64,000 nt of DNA from Sapria himalayana. Its lineage: Eukaryota > Streptophyta > Magnoliopsida > Malpighiales > Rafflesiaceae. The stretch lies in the NCBI GenBank assembly GCA_029783825.1, contig JAREIK010000337.1, positions 76,692-140,691 of the forward strand, in the 5' to 3' direction. The notes under the pieces were generated by a model that was given only the letters and a program-made list of their open reading frames with translations, was not told the origin of the DNA and did no database searches. Shown here in pieces: positions 13,378-25,719 of this stretch. The position numbers and the translations under genes were made by a program. Each line of letters opens with the position of its first letter. Position 1 is the stretch's first letter.

Positions 13378-14177
13378 TAATTAAAATAAGAAGAAAAAGA
13401 AGGATAAGAAGAATAAGAAGGATAAGAAGAATTAGAAAGATAATAAGAATAAGAAGATTAATAAGAATAATAATAAAAATAAGAATAAGTAGAATAAATA
13501 AAATAATAAGAATAAAAATTAATAGAATACTTAGAAAAATAAGAAGAATAAAAATAATAAGAAGAATAAGACGAATAAAAATAATAAGAAAAATAAGAAG
13601 AATAAAAAGAATAAAACGAATACGAAGAATAATAAGAATAATTAAATAAGAAGAATAAGAATGATAAAAAAAATAAGAAAGAAAAGAAGAATAAAATGGA
13701 TAATAGAATAATAAGGATAAAAAGAATAAAAAAAATAATAAGAATAAGAATAAAAATAAAATAAAAAGAATAAGAAGAATAAATAGAATAACAAGAATTA
13801 GAAGACTTACAAAAATAAAAAAAATAAGAAGAATAAGAAGAATCATAAGACATAAAAGAATATAAAGATTAAGAAGAATAATAATACTAAGAAAAATAAA
13901 AAAAATAAGAAGAATATAAAGATTAAGAAGAATAAGAAGAATAAAAATAATTGGAATTATACGAAGAATAAGAAGAATACAAATAATAAAAAGAATAAAG
14001 AAAATAAGAAGAATAAAGAAAATAAGTAGATTAAGAAGAATAATAAGAATAAGAATAATAAAAAGAATAAGAAGAATAAAAGAATAAGAAGAATTAGAAG
14101 AATTAGAAGAATTAGAAGAATTAGATTAACTAGAAAAATAAGAAGAATAAGAAGAATTATAATAATTAGAAGAATTA

Positions 14178-14214
<37 letters not shown>

Positions 14215-15442
14215 TAGAATAAAAGGAATAATAAGAATAAGAATAATTAGAAGACTTAGAAGACTTAGAAGATTTAGAATAATTTAAAGAATAAAATGAA
14301 TAAGAAGAATATTAAGAATTATAAGACCAAGAAGAATAAGAAGTATAATAGAATAAGAAGAATTAGAAGAATAACAATAATAAAAAGAATAATAAAATAT
14401 TAAGAATAATAATATTAAAAAGAATAATAAGAATAAGAAGAATAATAAAAATAAGAAGAATAATAAGAATAAGTAGAATTAGAAGAATAAAGTAGAATAA
14501 AAAGAATTATAAGACTTAGAAGAACAAGAAGTATATGAAGAATATGAAGAATTAGAAGAATAACAACAGTAAGAATAATAATAAGAATAATAAGAAAAAT
14601 AAAAAAAAATACTATGAATACGAAGAATAAGAATATTAAGAAGAATAAGTAGAACATAAAGAATTAGAAGAATAAGAAGATATAGAATAATTAAAAGAAT
14701 CAGAATAATAAGAATAATAATTAAGAAAATAATAAGAATTATAATAATAATATGAAAATGTAGAATAAGAAGAATATGAAGAATAAGAAGAATAAGAAAA
14801 TAATAATAATAATATTATTATTATTATTAACAAAAAGATGAATAATAAGGATAATAAGAAAAAAAAAGAAGAATAATAAATGTAAAAATAATAAAACATA
14901 AGAAGAATAATAAAGATAAGAAGAATAAGAAAAATAAGAAGAATAAGAACAATATGACTAAAAATAAGAATAAAAAAAATAAGAAGATTAAGATGAATAA
15001 GAAACTTAATAAGAATAAATAGACTAAGAATAATTAGAAGAATAAAAAAAATAAAAAGAATTAGAAGAATAAGAAAAATAAGAAAAATAAGAAGAATAAG
15101 AAGGATAAAATGAATAAGAAGAATATGTAAAATTAGAAGAATAAGAAGAATAAGAAGAAATAAAATAAAAAGAAGAATAAAAACAATGATAAAAATAAGA
15201 AGAATAATAAAAATAAGAAGAATAATCAAAATAAGTGGAATGAGAAGAGCTAAAAGACTTATAAGAATAAGAACAATAAAAAGAATATAAATAATTAAAA
15301 GAATAATAAGAATAATAAGAATAATAACAAAAAAACAATAAGAAGAATTAGAAGAATAAGAAAAATAAAAAGATTAAGAAGAATAAGAAGAATTATAAGA
15401 CTTAGAAGAATAAGAAGAATTAGAAGAATAACAATAATATGA
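13378..15442 (+). repeat. AAG/AAT satellite array, block 2
   Basis: The same purine-rich satellite as block 1. It carries the marker box (GACTTAGAAGATTTAGAATAATTTAAAG) near 14,250-14,290 and pure AAT runs near 14,180-14,210. The AACTTAATAAGAATAAATAG variant of another recurrent box is near 15,000. No gene is seen. Confidence 0.93.
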
Positions 15443-15447
15443 ATAAT

Positions 15448-16005
15448 TGTTGGGTAATTGTGCTTCCACGGGTAGTGAGATTAAGAAACAGAAAACAACT
15501 GAAACACAGAAACAAACAATATATATATCCCAATCCAACAGCATCCACGACAGAATCAAAAACGAGAAATCAACACAGGAAATAACGTGGTTCACTAGTC
15601 GCTCAGTACGACTAGCTACCTCTACCAGAAAATGCTTATGCGTTACAGATTAAAACCAAGAAAACAGAACATCTTACAGTATACAGCACGCAGCAGTCGC
15701 AAAATCGCGCAGAGAGAAGAAGAGAGGATGATGAACAGTTCAACCGGGTCAAAAACCAGCCGCCCGAAAAAAAAATACAAATCATTTTTAAATGAAAAAT
15801 AAACATCCGGTTCATTTAACCGAAGCGGGTCGGATCATGGAACGGGCCAGGCTCTGCTCCAAAAATATCAGCCCACTGACCGGACAGCGAGACCTCCGCT
15901 ATTGTACTACTGCTGCATCCCTGGGCTTTTAATATTTCCTTTCTTGCACTTACATGAAATATATTAAAACAGATTATTAAGTAAAAACAAATTACATATA
16001 CCACA
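15448..16005 (-). mobile_element. Solo LTR, probably Ty1/copia type
   Basis: A 558-bp island of ordinary base composition inside the satellite. Read on the minus strand it starts TGTGGTATATG and ends AATTACCCAACA, giving the TG...CA ends of LTRs. It is flanked by ATAAT on both sides (15,443-15,447 and 16,006-16,010), a 5-bp target duplication, though ATAAT is common in this background. On the minus strand the segment GTGAACCACGTTATTTCCTG, followed by T-rich sequence, resembles the end regions of plant copia LTRs (from memory). No primer-binding site or internal coding region adjoins either end, so it is a solo LTR. The 62-68 aa open frames inside it are not supported as genes. Confidence 0.65.
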
Positions 16006-16389
16006 ATAATAATAATAATAATATGAATAATAAGAATATTAAGAATAAAAGAATAAAATGAATAATGAGAATAATAAGATAAAAAGAATACAATGAATAA
16101 TAAGAATAAGAAGAATAAAAAGAATACTAAGAAGAATTCTGATAATAAATAGAATAAGAAGAATTAGAAGATTTAGTATACTTAGAATAATTAGAAGACT
16201 AAGAAGTATAAGAAGTATAAGAAGTATAAGAAGAAATGAAGAATAAGAAGAATAGATAGAATAAGAAAAATAAGAAGAATAATAAATATAATAAAAAAAG
16301 AAGAATAAGAGGTATTATAAGAATAATAAAAATAAGAATAATATGAAAAATAAGAATAATAATAAGAATATGATAAATAAGAAAATAAG

Positions 16390-18060
16390 AAAAAAATGAT
16401 AAATAAGAAAATAAGAAGAATAAAAAGAATAAAAAGATTAAGAAGAATAATAAAAATAATAAGAATAAGAAGAATAATAAAATAAAAAGAGTAACAAGAA
16501 TAACAAGAATAACAAGAATAACAAGAATAACAAAAATAAGTAAAATAAGAAGAATAAAAATAATAAAAATAAAAGAATAATAAGAAGAATAAAAAAATAA
16601 GAAGAATAATAAGAATAAAAAAAATAAAAAAAAAGAATAAAAAGAAGAATTAGAAGAATAAAAATAATAAGAAAATAAGAATAATAAGAAGAATAATAAA
16701 AATTATTAGAATAATAAAAATAAGAAGAATAAAAAAATTAGAATAAAAAGATTAAGAAAAATAAGAAGAATATAAAAAATAAAAAGAAAAAAAAAGAATA
16801 ATAAGAATAAGAAGAATAATAAGAATAAGAAGAATAATAAGAATAAGAAGATTAAGAAGAATAAGATGGAAAAAAAAGAAGAATAAGTAGAATATGAAAA
16901 ATAAGAAGAATTAGAAAAATAAGAAGAATAAGAAGAATAATAAGAATAATAAGAATAATAAAAATAATATTAATAAGAAGAATAAGATAAATAAGAAGAA
17001 TAAGAACAATATAAAGAATAAGAAGAATAATCACAATAATTAGAATAAGAAGGATAAGAAGAATAAGAATAATAAAAACAATAAGAAGAATAAGAATGAT
17101 TAAAAAAATAAGTAGAGTAAGAAGAATTAGAAGAATAAGAAGAATAAAAGGATAAGAAGAATAAGAAGAATAAGAAGAATAAGAATAATATAAAGAACTA
17201 GAATAATAATCAGAATAATTATAATAAGAAGAATAATAAGAATAAAAAGAATAAGAAGATTAAGAAGATTAAGAAGATTAAGAAGAATAATAAAAATAAT
17301 AAGAAAAAGAAGAATAAGAAGAATAATAAAAATAAAAAGAGTAACAAGAATAACAAGATTAACAAGAATAACAAAAATAAGTATAATAAGAAGAATAAAA
17401 AGAATAAAAATAAAAAGAATAATAAGAAGAATAAAAAAATAAGAAGAATAATAAGAATAAAAAAAATAAAAAAATGAATAAAAAGAAGAATTAGAAGAAT
17501 AAAAACAATAAGAAAATAAGAATAATAAGAAGAATAAGAAGAATAATAAAAATTATAAAAATAATAAAAATAAGAAGAATAAAAAAAATTAGAATAAAAA
17601 GATTAAGAATAATAAGAAGAATATAAAGAATAAAAACAAAAAAAAAGAATAAGAAGAATAATAAGAATAAGAAGATTAAGAAGAATAAGATGGAAAAAAA
17701 GAAGAATAAGTAGAATATGAAAAATAAGAAGAAAAAGAAAAATAAGAAGAATAAGAAGAATAATAAGAATAATAAAAATAATATTAATAGGAAGAATAAG
17801 AAGAATAAGAAGAATAAGAAGAATATAAACAATATGAAGAATAATCACAATAATTAGAATAAGAAGGATAAGAAGAATAAGAATAATAAAAACAATAAGA
17901 AGAATAAGAATGATTAAAAAAATAAGTAGAGTAAGAAGAATTAGAAGAATAAGAAGAATAAGAAGAATAAGAAGAATAAGAAGAATAAGAAGAATAAGAA
18001 TAATAAGAATAATATAAAGAACTAGAATAATAATCAGAATAATTATAATAAGAAGAATAA
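16390..18060 (+). repeat. ~820-bp tandem duplication within the satellite
   Basis: Three landmarks give almost the same offset: GATGG at 16,865 and 17,689 (824 bp), TCACAATAATTAG at 17,031 and 17,845 (814 bp), and GAACTAG at 17,195 and 18,019 (824 bp). The sequence between landmarks is nearly identical over hundreds of bases (for example 16,844-17,150 versus 17,671-17,950). A more diverged single copy lies near 21,130-21,950. Confidence 0.85.
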
Positions 18061-19915
18061 TAAGAATAAGAAGAATAAGAAGAATAATAAAAATAGTTAC
18101 AAAAAAGTATAAGAAGGATTAGAAGAATCAGAAGGATAAGAAGAATAAGAAGGATAATAAGGATAAGAAGAATATGTAGAATAATAAGAATAAAAGAAAA
18201 ATAAGAATAAGAATAATAAAAAGAATAAGCAGGATAAGAAGAATTAGAAAACTTAGAAAAATAATAACAAAAAAAAAGAATAAAAAAATCAGAATAATAA
18301 GAATAATAAGAAGAGTAACAAAAATATGAAGAATAAGAATAATTGGAAGAAATGAAGAAAAGAAGAAAAAGAAGAAAAGGAAGAATAATAAAAATAATAA
18401 AAATTAGAAGAATATAAATATAAAGAAGAATAAAATTATAATAAAAATAAGTTGAACAAGAAGAATACAAAGAAATAAATAAAAATAAGAATAAAAAGAA
18501 TGAGAAAAATAATTAGAATAAGAATAATAAGAAAAATAATAATATTAAGAAGATTAAGAATAAAATGAAGAATAATAGGAATAAGAAGAATACGAAGAAT
18601 TAGAAGAATCATAAGAATTAAAAGTATAAGAAGAATAAGAATAATAATAATAAGGTATATAAAAAGAATAAAAAAAAAAGTAAAAGAATAATAAGAAGAA
18701 TAAGAAAATTATGAAGAATAAGAAAATTAATAAGAATAAAAAGAATAAGAAGATTAATAAGAATTAGAAGAAAAGAAAAAAAAGAAGAATAAGAAGAATA
18801 AGAAGAAAAAAAGAATAAGAAGAATAAGAAGAAAAAGTAGAATAAGAAGAATAAGAAGGATAAAAACAATAAGAATAATAAGTAAAATAAAAAAATAAAA
18901 ATAAATAAAATAAATAAGAATAAAAAGAACAAGAAAAATAAGAAGAATAAAAGAATAAGTAGAGTAAGAAGAATAAAAAGAATAATAACAATAATAATAA
19001 TAAGAATACAAAGAATAATAAGAATATAAAGAATAATAAAAATTATTAAAAAAGAAGAATAAGAAGTATAAAAAGAATAAGAAGGATATAAAGAATAAGA
19101 AGGATAAAAAGAATATGAATGATAAAAAGAATAAGAAGAATAAAAAAAATAAGAATAAGAAGAATAAAAACAATAAGTTGAATAACAAAAATTAAAAGAC
19201 TTAGAAAAATAAAAAGAATAAGAATAATAAGAATAATAAAAAGAATTATAATACCTAGAAGAATAAAAAAAATTAGAAGTAAATCAATAATAAGAGGAAT
19301 AATAAGAATAAAAATAATAATAATAAGACTAAGAATAATTTAAGAATTAGAAGAAAAAAGATGAATTAGAATAATAACAACAAAGATAACAATAATAAGA
19401 ATAATTAGAATAAAAAGAATAATTAGAATAAAAAGAATAATAAGAATAAGAAGAATAAGAAGTATAATAAGAATAAGAAGAATTAAAAGATAAGAAGAAT
19501 AAAAAAAATTAGAAGACATAGAAGATTTAGAATAATTTAAAGAATAAGATGAATAAAAAATAATATGAATTATAAGACTTAGAAGAATAAGAAGAATAAC
19601 AAAAATAAAAAGAATATTAAGAATATTAAGAATAATAAAATAAAAAATTATAATTAGAATAAGAAGAATAAAATTTGTAAGAAGCATATTAAGAATTAGA
19701 AGAATAAGTAGAATAATAAGAATTAGAAGATTTAAAAGCTGTATAATAATTTAAAGAAAAAGAATAATAAGAAGAATAAGAAGAATTATAAGACTTAGAA
19801 TAATAAGAAGAATATGAAGAATTAGAAGAATAACAATAATAAAGGTATAATAAGAATAAAAAAATAATAAGAAGAATAAGAATAATAAGAAGAATAAGAA
19901 TAATAAGAATAATAA

Positions 19916-19950
<35 letters not shown>

Positions 19951-20464
19951 TTAAGAATAAGAAGAATAAGAAGAATTAGAAAAATAAGTAGATTAAGAAG
20001 AATTAGAAGACTAAGAAAATAGAATAATTTAAAGAATAATAAGAATAAGAAAAATAATAAAAATTATAATAATAAGATGAATAAGTAAAATAATAAAATA
20101 TGAAGAATTAGAAGAATAAGAAGAATAAGAAGAATAAGAAGAAAAGCCGAATAATATCAATCGGGATAATAAGAAGAATAATAAGAAAAATAACAAAAAG
20201 AAGTATAAAAAGGAAAAGAAGAATAAGAAAAATACGAAAAATAAGAAGAATAAGAAATATAAAAAGAATAAGAAACATAAGAAGAATAAGAAATAAGAAG
20301 AATAAGAAGAATAAGAAGAATAAGAAACATAAGAATAATAAAAAATAAAAAAAGAATAAGAAACATAAAAGGAATAAGAATCATAAGAACAATAAAAAGA
20401 ATAAGCCTATTGAGAAGAATAACAATAATAAGAAGTGTAAGAAGAATATGAAACTTAATAAGAA

Positions 20465-20825
20465 TAAAAAGACCAATAAAAACAAGAAGAATAACAAGAA
20501 ATAGAAAAAAAGAGTAATATGAAGAACAAGAAAAATAAAATGAATAAGAAGAATAATAAGGATAGAAAGAATAAGAAGAATAAGAAGAAAATGAAGAAAT
20601 AAAAGAAAAAGAAGAATTCAAAGAAAGAGAAAAAAACAAGTAGAATAAGAAGACCAATAAAAACAAGAAGAATAACAAGAATTAGAAAAAAAGAGTAATA
20701 TGAAGAACAAGAAAAATAAAATGAATAAGAAAAATAAGAATGATAAAAAGAATAAGAAGAATAAGTATAATAAGAAGAAAAGGAAGAAATAAAAGAAAAA
20801 GAAGAATTCAAAGAAAGAGAAAAAT
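20465..20825 (+). repeat. ~181-bp local tandem duplication
   Basis: The segment starting GACCAATAAAAACAAGAAG occurs at 20,471 and again at 20,652, and both are followed by the same distinctive text (AGAGTAATATGAAGAACAAG). A single related copy is in the paralogous segment near 25,290. Confidence 0.8.
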
Positions 20826-23697
20826 AATAAGAATAAAAATAATATGAAGAATAAGTAGAATAAGAAGATTAAGAAGAATAAGAAGAATAAAAAAAATAGT
20901 AAGAATAAGAAGAATAAAAGTATAAGAAGAAATAAAGAATAAGAAGAATAAATAGAATATGAAAAATAAGAAGATTAAAAAGTTTTAGAAGAATAATAAA
21001 AAAAAAAGAATAAGAAGTATTATAAGAATAAGGAAAATAAGAAGAATATGAAAAATAAGAATAATAAGAAGAATATGATAAATAAGAAAATAAGATGAAT
21101 AAGAAAAATATGAAGAATAAAAATGAATAAGAAGAATAAGAAGAATAAGAAGATTAAGAAGAATAATAGAAATAAAAAGAAATAATAGAATAATAAGAAT
21201 AATAAAAATAAAAAGAGTAATAAAAATAACAAGATTAACAAGAATAACAAGAATAACAAGAATAAGAATAATAGGAGAATAAAAAGAATAAAAATAATAA
21301 AAATAATAAAAAGAATAAAAAAATAAGAAGAATAATATGAATAATAAAAATAAGAAAAATATGAATAAAAAAAAGAATTAGAAGAATAAAAACAATAAGA
21401 AAATAAGTATAATAAGAAGAATAATAAGAATGATAAGAATAATAAAAATAAGAAGAATAAAAAATTAGAATAAATAGATTATGATGAATAAGAAGAATTA
21501 CAAGAATAAGAAGAATATAAAGAATAAAAAGAATAATAAAAATAAGAAGAATAAAAAGAATAAAAAGAATAAGAAGAATGACAAGAATAAGACGGAAATA
21601 AAAAAGAATAAGTAGAATATGAAAAATAAGATGAATAAGAAAAATAAGAAGAATAATAAAAATAATAGTAATAAGAAGAATGAGAAGAATTAGAAGAATA
21701 AGACGAATATAAAGAATAAGAAGAATAATTAGAATAATTAGAATAAGAATGATAAGAAGATTAAAAAAATAATAAGAATAATAAGAATATGAAGAATAAG
21801 AAGGATTAAAAAAATAAGTAGACTAAGAATAATAAGATAAATAAGATCAATAAGAAGGATAAGAAGAATAAGAAGAATAAGAAGGACAAGAAGAATAAGA
21901 AGATTAAAAAAATATGAGGAAATAGAAGAATAATCAGAATAATTAGAATAAGAAGAATAAGAATAATAAGATGATTAATAAAAATAATTAGAAAAAATGA
22001 ATAAGAAGGATAGGGAGAATAATAAGGATAAGCAGAATAAGAAGGATAATAATGATAAGAAGATTACGTAGAATAATAAGAATAAGATGGAAAATAAGAA
22101 TAAGAATAATAAAAAGAATAACTGGGTTAAGAAGAATTAGAAAACTTAGAAAAATAATAAGAAAAAAAAGAATAAGAAAAATAAGAAGAATTACAAAATT
22201 AAGAAAAATAAGAAGAATTAGAAGAAAAGAAGAAAAGAAGAAAAAGAAGAAAAAGAAGAATACAAAAAATAATAAAAAGTAGAAGAATATAAATATAAAG
22301 ATGGATAAAAAGTATAATCAAATTAATTTGAATAAGACGAATAAAAAAATTAATAAAAAGAAGAATAAAAAGAACGAGAAAAATAATTAGAATAAGAATA
22401 ATAAGAAGAATAAATAATTAAGAAGAATAATAAAAATATGAAGAATAAGAAGAATAAGATAAATAAAAAGAATTAGAAGAATCTGAAGAATTACAAGTAT
22501 AAGAAGAATAAGAATAATAATATGAATAAGGCATATAAAAAGAATAATAAAAAAATGAAAGAATAATAAGAAAAATAAGAATAATAAGAAAATTAAGAAG
22601 AATAAGAAAATTAATAAGAATAAAAAGAATAAGAAAATTAAGAAGAATTATAAGAAAAGAAAAAAAAAGAAGAATAAGAAGAAAAAAAGAATAAAAAGAA
22701 TAAGAAGGATAAATAGAATAAGAATAATAAGTAAAATAAGAAGAATAAAAATAAATTAAAAAATAAGAATAAAAAGAACAAGAAAATAACAATAATAAAA
22801 GAATAAGAAGAATAAGAAGAATAAGAAGAAAAAGAAGAATAAGAAGAAAAAGAAGAATAAGAAAAATATGATGAATAAAAAGAATGAGAAAAATTATAAG
22901 AATAATAAGTATAATAAGAATATGAAGAATAAGAAGAATACAAAGAATAAATAGAATAATTAAAAAAGAAGAATATGAATTATAAAAAGAATAAGAAGGA
23001 TAAGAAGAATAAGAAGGATAAAAGAATATGAATGATACAAAAAATATGAAGAATATTAAAAATAAAAAAATAAGAATAAGAAGAAAAAAACAATAAGTAG
23101 AATAACAAGAATTAGAAGACTTAGAAAAATAAAAAGAATAAGAATAATAAGAAGAATAAGAAGAATTATAATACCTAGAAGAATAAAAAGAATTAGAAGA
23201 ATAACAACAATAAGAGGAATAATAACAATATAAAAAATACTAAGAAGAATAAGAAGAATTTAAGAATTAGAAGAATAAGAAGAATTAAAAGAATAACAAC
23301 AATTAGAATAATAATACGAATAATTAGAATAAAAAGAATAATAAGAATAAAAAAATAAGAAGAATAATACGAAAAATAAGAATAAGAAAAATTAAAAGAA
23401 TAAGCAGAATAAATAAAATTAGAAGACTTAGAAGATTTAGAATAATTTAAAGAATAAGATGAATAAAAAAATAATAAGAATTATAAGACTTAGAAGAATA
23501 AGAAGAATAAAAAGAATAACAAAAATAAGTAGAATATTAAAAATATTTAGAATATTAAAATATAAAATTATAATAAGAATAAGAAGAATAAAACGAGTAA
23601 GAAGAATAATAAGAATTAGAAGAATAAGTAGAATAATTAGAATTAGAAGATTTAAAAGATATAGAATAATTTAAAGAATAAGAATAATAAGAAGAAT

Positions 23698-23712
23698 AAG
23701 AAGAATTATAAG
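23698..23712 (+). repeat. Target-site duplication, left copy (borealin-like retrocopy)
   Basis: AAGAAGAATTATAAG, 15 bp, matches 24,717-24,731 exactly. It is preceded by T, so the nick on the opposite strand reads CTTCTT/AT. Confidence 0.85.
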
Positions 23713-23830
23713 TCACTATGTGCAACCCCTTTTGTTGAACTACAGCAATTTCTAGTTTGATTTCTCATCGCTTCATATTCGGTGGGGTCTTATATAAGTC
23801 ACTGTTTGTTGACATTCGAGTAATGCTTGC

Positions 23831-24631
23831 ATGGCCAGACGAAGAGTTAAGAAGAATACAAAAGCAAAACAAGTCGATTCGTCCCCTCCTCGCTGTACTC
23901 GCAATGGTCTGAAGGAATCCAGAGCCACAGAAAAGCAAATGCCATCACTGGTTCAGGAAGTTGAGCGCCAAAGCACTGCAATCAAGGCTATCCGTGATGT
24001 GGAGATTGAACAGTTGCTAACTGGGTTGCATTTGCTCTGCTCTTGTCTTAACGAGGAATAGTTGAAATCTCCAGCCCTACAATTCTTCAGAGAAAATTTC
24101 TCAAACATGTCCATGTTACAAAACATGGGAGACGAAGAAATTGAAGAGCAATGGGACAATAAGAAACATTATCTGTCTGTGGACGATGATAAGCACTCCC
24201 TTCTTCTGCATCGTCTCTCTATGGGGTTTCCTGGCTTCCCTTCTTTCTCATCTCTCAGGGGCTTTGAATTGTCAAGCAATACAGACAAACCAAGCTTCTT
24301 ATTTGTAGATGATCTTCCAAAGACAAAGTTTGGCTTGGAAGGGCCGTATGATATGCAAATGTTTGGGATTCAAGATGTTGTTCTTACCCCTGGGGTAAGC
24401 AGTCAATGGGTGTCTGTTAGGATGACTCCAAAGACTCAAAGGCTTCCCAAGCATGGAGAAATGCTTTTATCCATCCATGGCTCACATCTCGACTTATACA
24501 AAGAAGATAACATGGAAGCTATACAAGAGTCGGAAGAGGGTGGTTTTATTGAATTAATGCCAAGCAAACATGTTCCTCATCTTCTGGTTCGTTTTGTTTC
24601 GCAAATTAAATGCAAATCCTCTAAGGTGTAG
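23831..24631 (+). pseudogene. BORR: Borealin-like (BORR) processed pseudogene
   Basis: One frame of 266 codons from ATG 23,831 to TAG 24,631, interrupted only by TAG at 24,059-24,061 (codon 77), probably CAG to TAG. The N-terminus is basic (MARRRVKKNTKAK). It is followed by a predicted helix (RDVEIEQLLTGLHLL, then LKSPALQFFRENF) like the borealin N-terminal helix that joins INCENP and survivin in the chromosomal passenger complex. The C-terminal part has the segment TPKTQRLPKHGEMLLSIHGS followed by YKEDNMEAI, which resembles the C-terminal domain of plant borealin-related proteins. That identification is from memory of the family. The parent gene acts at centromeres and the phragmoplast in dividing cells, but this copy lacks introns and has a premature stop. 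Translation restart at a downstream Met is possible but unsupported. Confidence 0.65.
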
Positions 24632-24716
24632 CGTAGTGTAGATACATACACGATTGTATGCGCCTATATGTGTTTTTATTGGTAGAAAAACCTGGTTTTT
24701 GTTTGTGAAAAAAAAG
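24632..24716 (+). other. 3' UTR and poly(A) remnant of the retrocopy
   Basis: About 75 nt of T- and G-rich sequence (TTGGTAGAAAAACCTGG, TTTTTGTTTGTG) leads into AAAAAAAA, after which the right target duplication begins. No AATAAA signal is present, which is common for plant mRNAs. Confidence 0.7.
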
Positions 24717-24731
24717 AAGAAGAATTATAAG
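24717..24731 (+). repeat. Target-site duplication, right copy (borealin-like retrocopy)
   Basis: AAGAAGAATTATAAG, identical to 23,698-23,712. The satellite continues directly with ACTTAGAATAATAAG, as it does at the empty site near 19,792. Confidence 0.85.
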
Positions 24732-25614
24732 ACTTAGAATAATAAGAAGAATATGAAGAATTAGAAGAATAACAACAACAGGAATAATAATAAGAATAAT
24801 ATGAATTATAAGAATAATAAGAATAATAAAAAAAAAAAATTAAGAATAAGAAGAATAAAAAGAATTAAAAGAATAAGTAGATTAAGAAGAATTAGAAGAC
24901 TAAGAAGATAGAATAATTTAAAGATTAATACGAATAAGAAGAATAATAAAAATTATAAGAATAAGATGAATAAGTAAAATAATAAAAATATGAAGAATTA
25001 GAAGAATAATAAGAATAAACAAAATAATATGAATAGGGATAATAAGAAGAATAATATTAATAATAACAAAAAGAAGAATAAAAAGGATAAGAAGAATAAG
25101 CAAAATACGAAAAATATGAAGAATAAGAAATATAAAAAGGATAAGAAACATAAGAAGAATAAGAAATATAAAAATAATAAGAAACATAAAAAGAATAAGA
25201 ATCATAAGAAGAATAAATAGAATAAGCCTAATAAGAAGAATAAAAATAATAAGAAGTGTAAGAAGAATATGAAACTTAATTAGGATAAAATACCAATAAA
25301 AACAAGAAGAATAAGAAGAAATAGAATAACAGAGTAATAAGAAGAACAAGAAAAATAAAATGAATAAGAAGAATTAGAAGGATAAAAAGAATGAGAAGAA
25401 TAAGTAGAATAAAAAAAAAGAAGAAATAAAAGAAAAAGAAGAATTCAAAGAACGAGAAAAATAATAACAATATGAAAAATAAGAAGAATAAGAAGAATAA
25501 GAATGATAAGATAAATCAAAAGAATATGAAGAATAAGAAGAATAATAAGAATAAAAAGAATAATAAGAATAATAAAATAAGAAGAATAAGAAGGATAAGA
25601 ATGATTAGAAGAAT
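24732..25614 (+). repeat. AAG/AAT satellite array, block 4
   Basis: Continuation of the second 3.9-kb copy, with the marker box near 24,890-24,920 and the CTTAATTAGGATAAAATACC variant near 25,275. No gene is seen. Confidence 0.92.
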
Positions 25615-25719
25615 AAGAAGGATAAGTAGAATGGATTTTGCTTCCCTCTCAATTTTCTAGAGAAAAAGTGTGTTTCATAGAGAGAGAAACTCCATTGTTG
25701 AAGCTTTCAAGCTTGAGTT

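Larger units (their letters stand above)
16011..23697 (+). repeat. AAG/AAT satellite array, block 3, with higher-order duplications
   Basis: Purine-rich satellite that contains two nested duplications annotated separately (820 bp and about 3.9 kb). Unique-looking landmarks such as GATGGAAAAAAA, AATCACAATAATTAG and GAACTAGAATAATAATCAG recur in the same order at fixed offsets, so the array evolves by duplication of long segments and not only by triplet slippage. No coding region is supported. Confidence 0.93.
23713..24716 (+). mobile_element. Processed retrocopy (mRNA copy inserted by LINE machinery)
   Basis: A 1.0-kb island of gene-like composition with 5' leader, intronless coding region, 3' UTR and a short A-run (24,708-24,715). 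It is bounded by a perfect 15-bp target duplication. The uninterrupted target is still visible in the paralogous satellite copy at 19,781-19,860. Lack of introns, poly(A) and a 15-bp duplication are the hallmarks of LINE-mediated retrotransposition of a cellular mRNA. It lies on the + strand like all five LINEs. The 5' leader (23,713-23,830) may be nearly full length. Confidence 0.85.
16200..25460 (+). repeat. ~3.9-kb higher-order duplication (two copies, second carries the retrocopy)
   Basis: Copy 1 (about 16.2-20.64 kb) and copy 2 (about 20.9-25.46 kb) share ordered landmarks. AAGGTATAT at 18,652 matches AAGGCATAT at 22,528 (3,876 bp). AAGAATTATA at 19,781 matches 23,701 (3,920 bp). GATGG at 17,689 matches GACGG at 21,591 (3,902 bp). 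The block around 16,215 matches 20,921 at a larger offset because copy 1 contains the extra 820-bp unit. The retrocopy at 23,713 interrupts only copy 2. Sequence after LINE-B (31,763 on) looks like the start of a further diverged copy. Confidence 0.75.

Noticed and set aside
23713..23830. Functional promoter for the borealin-like copy
   Set aside because: The stretch contains TATATAAG, but a processed mRNA copy normally lacks its promoter and this is probably part of the transcribed leader.
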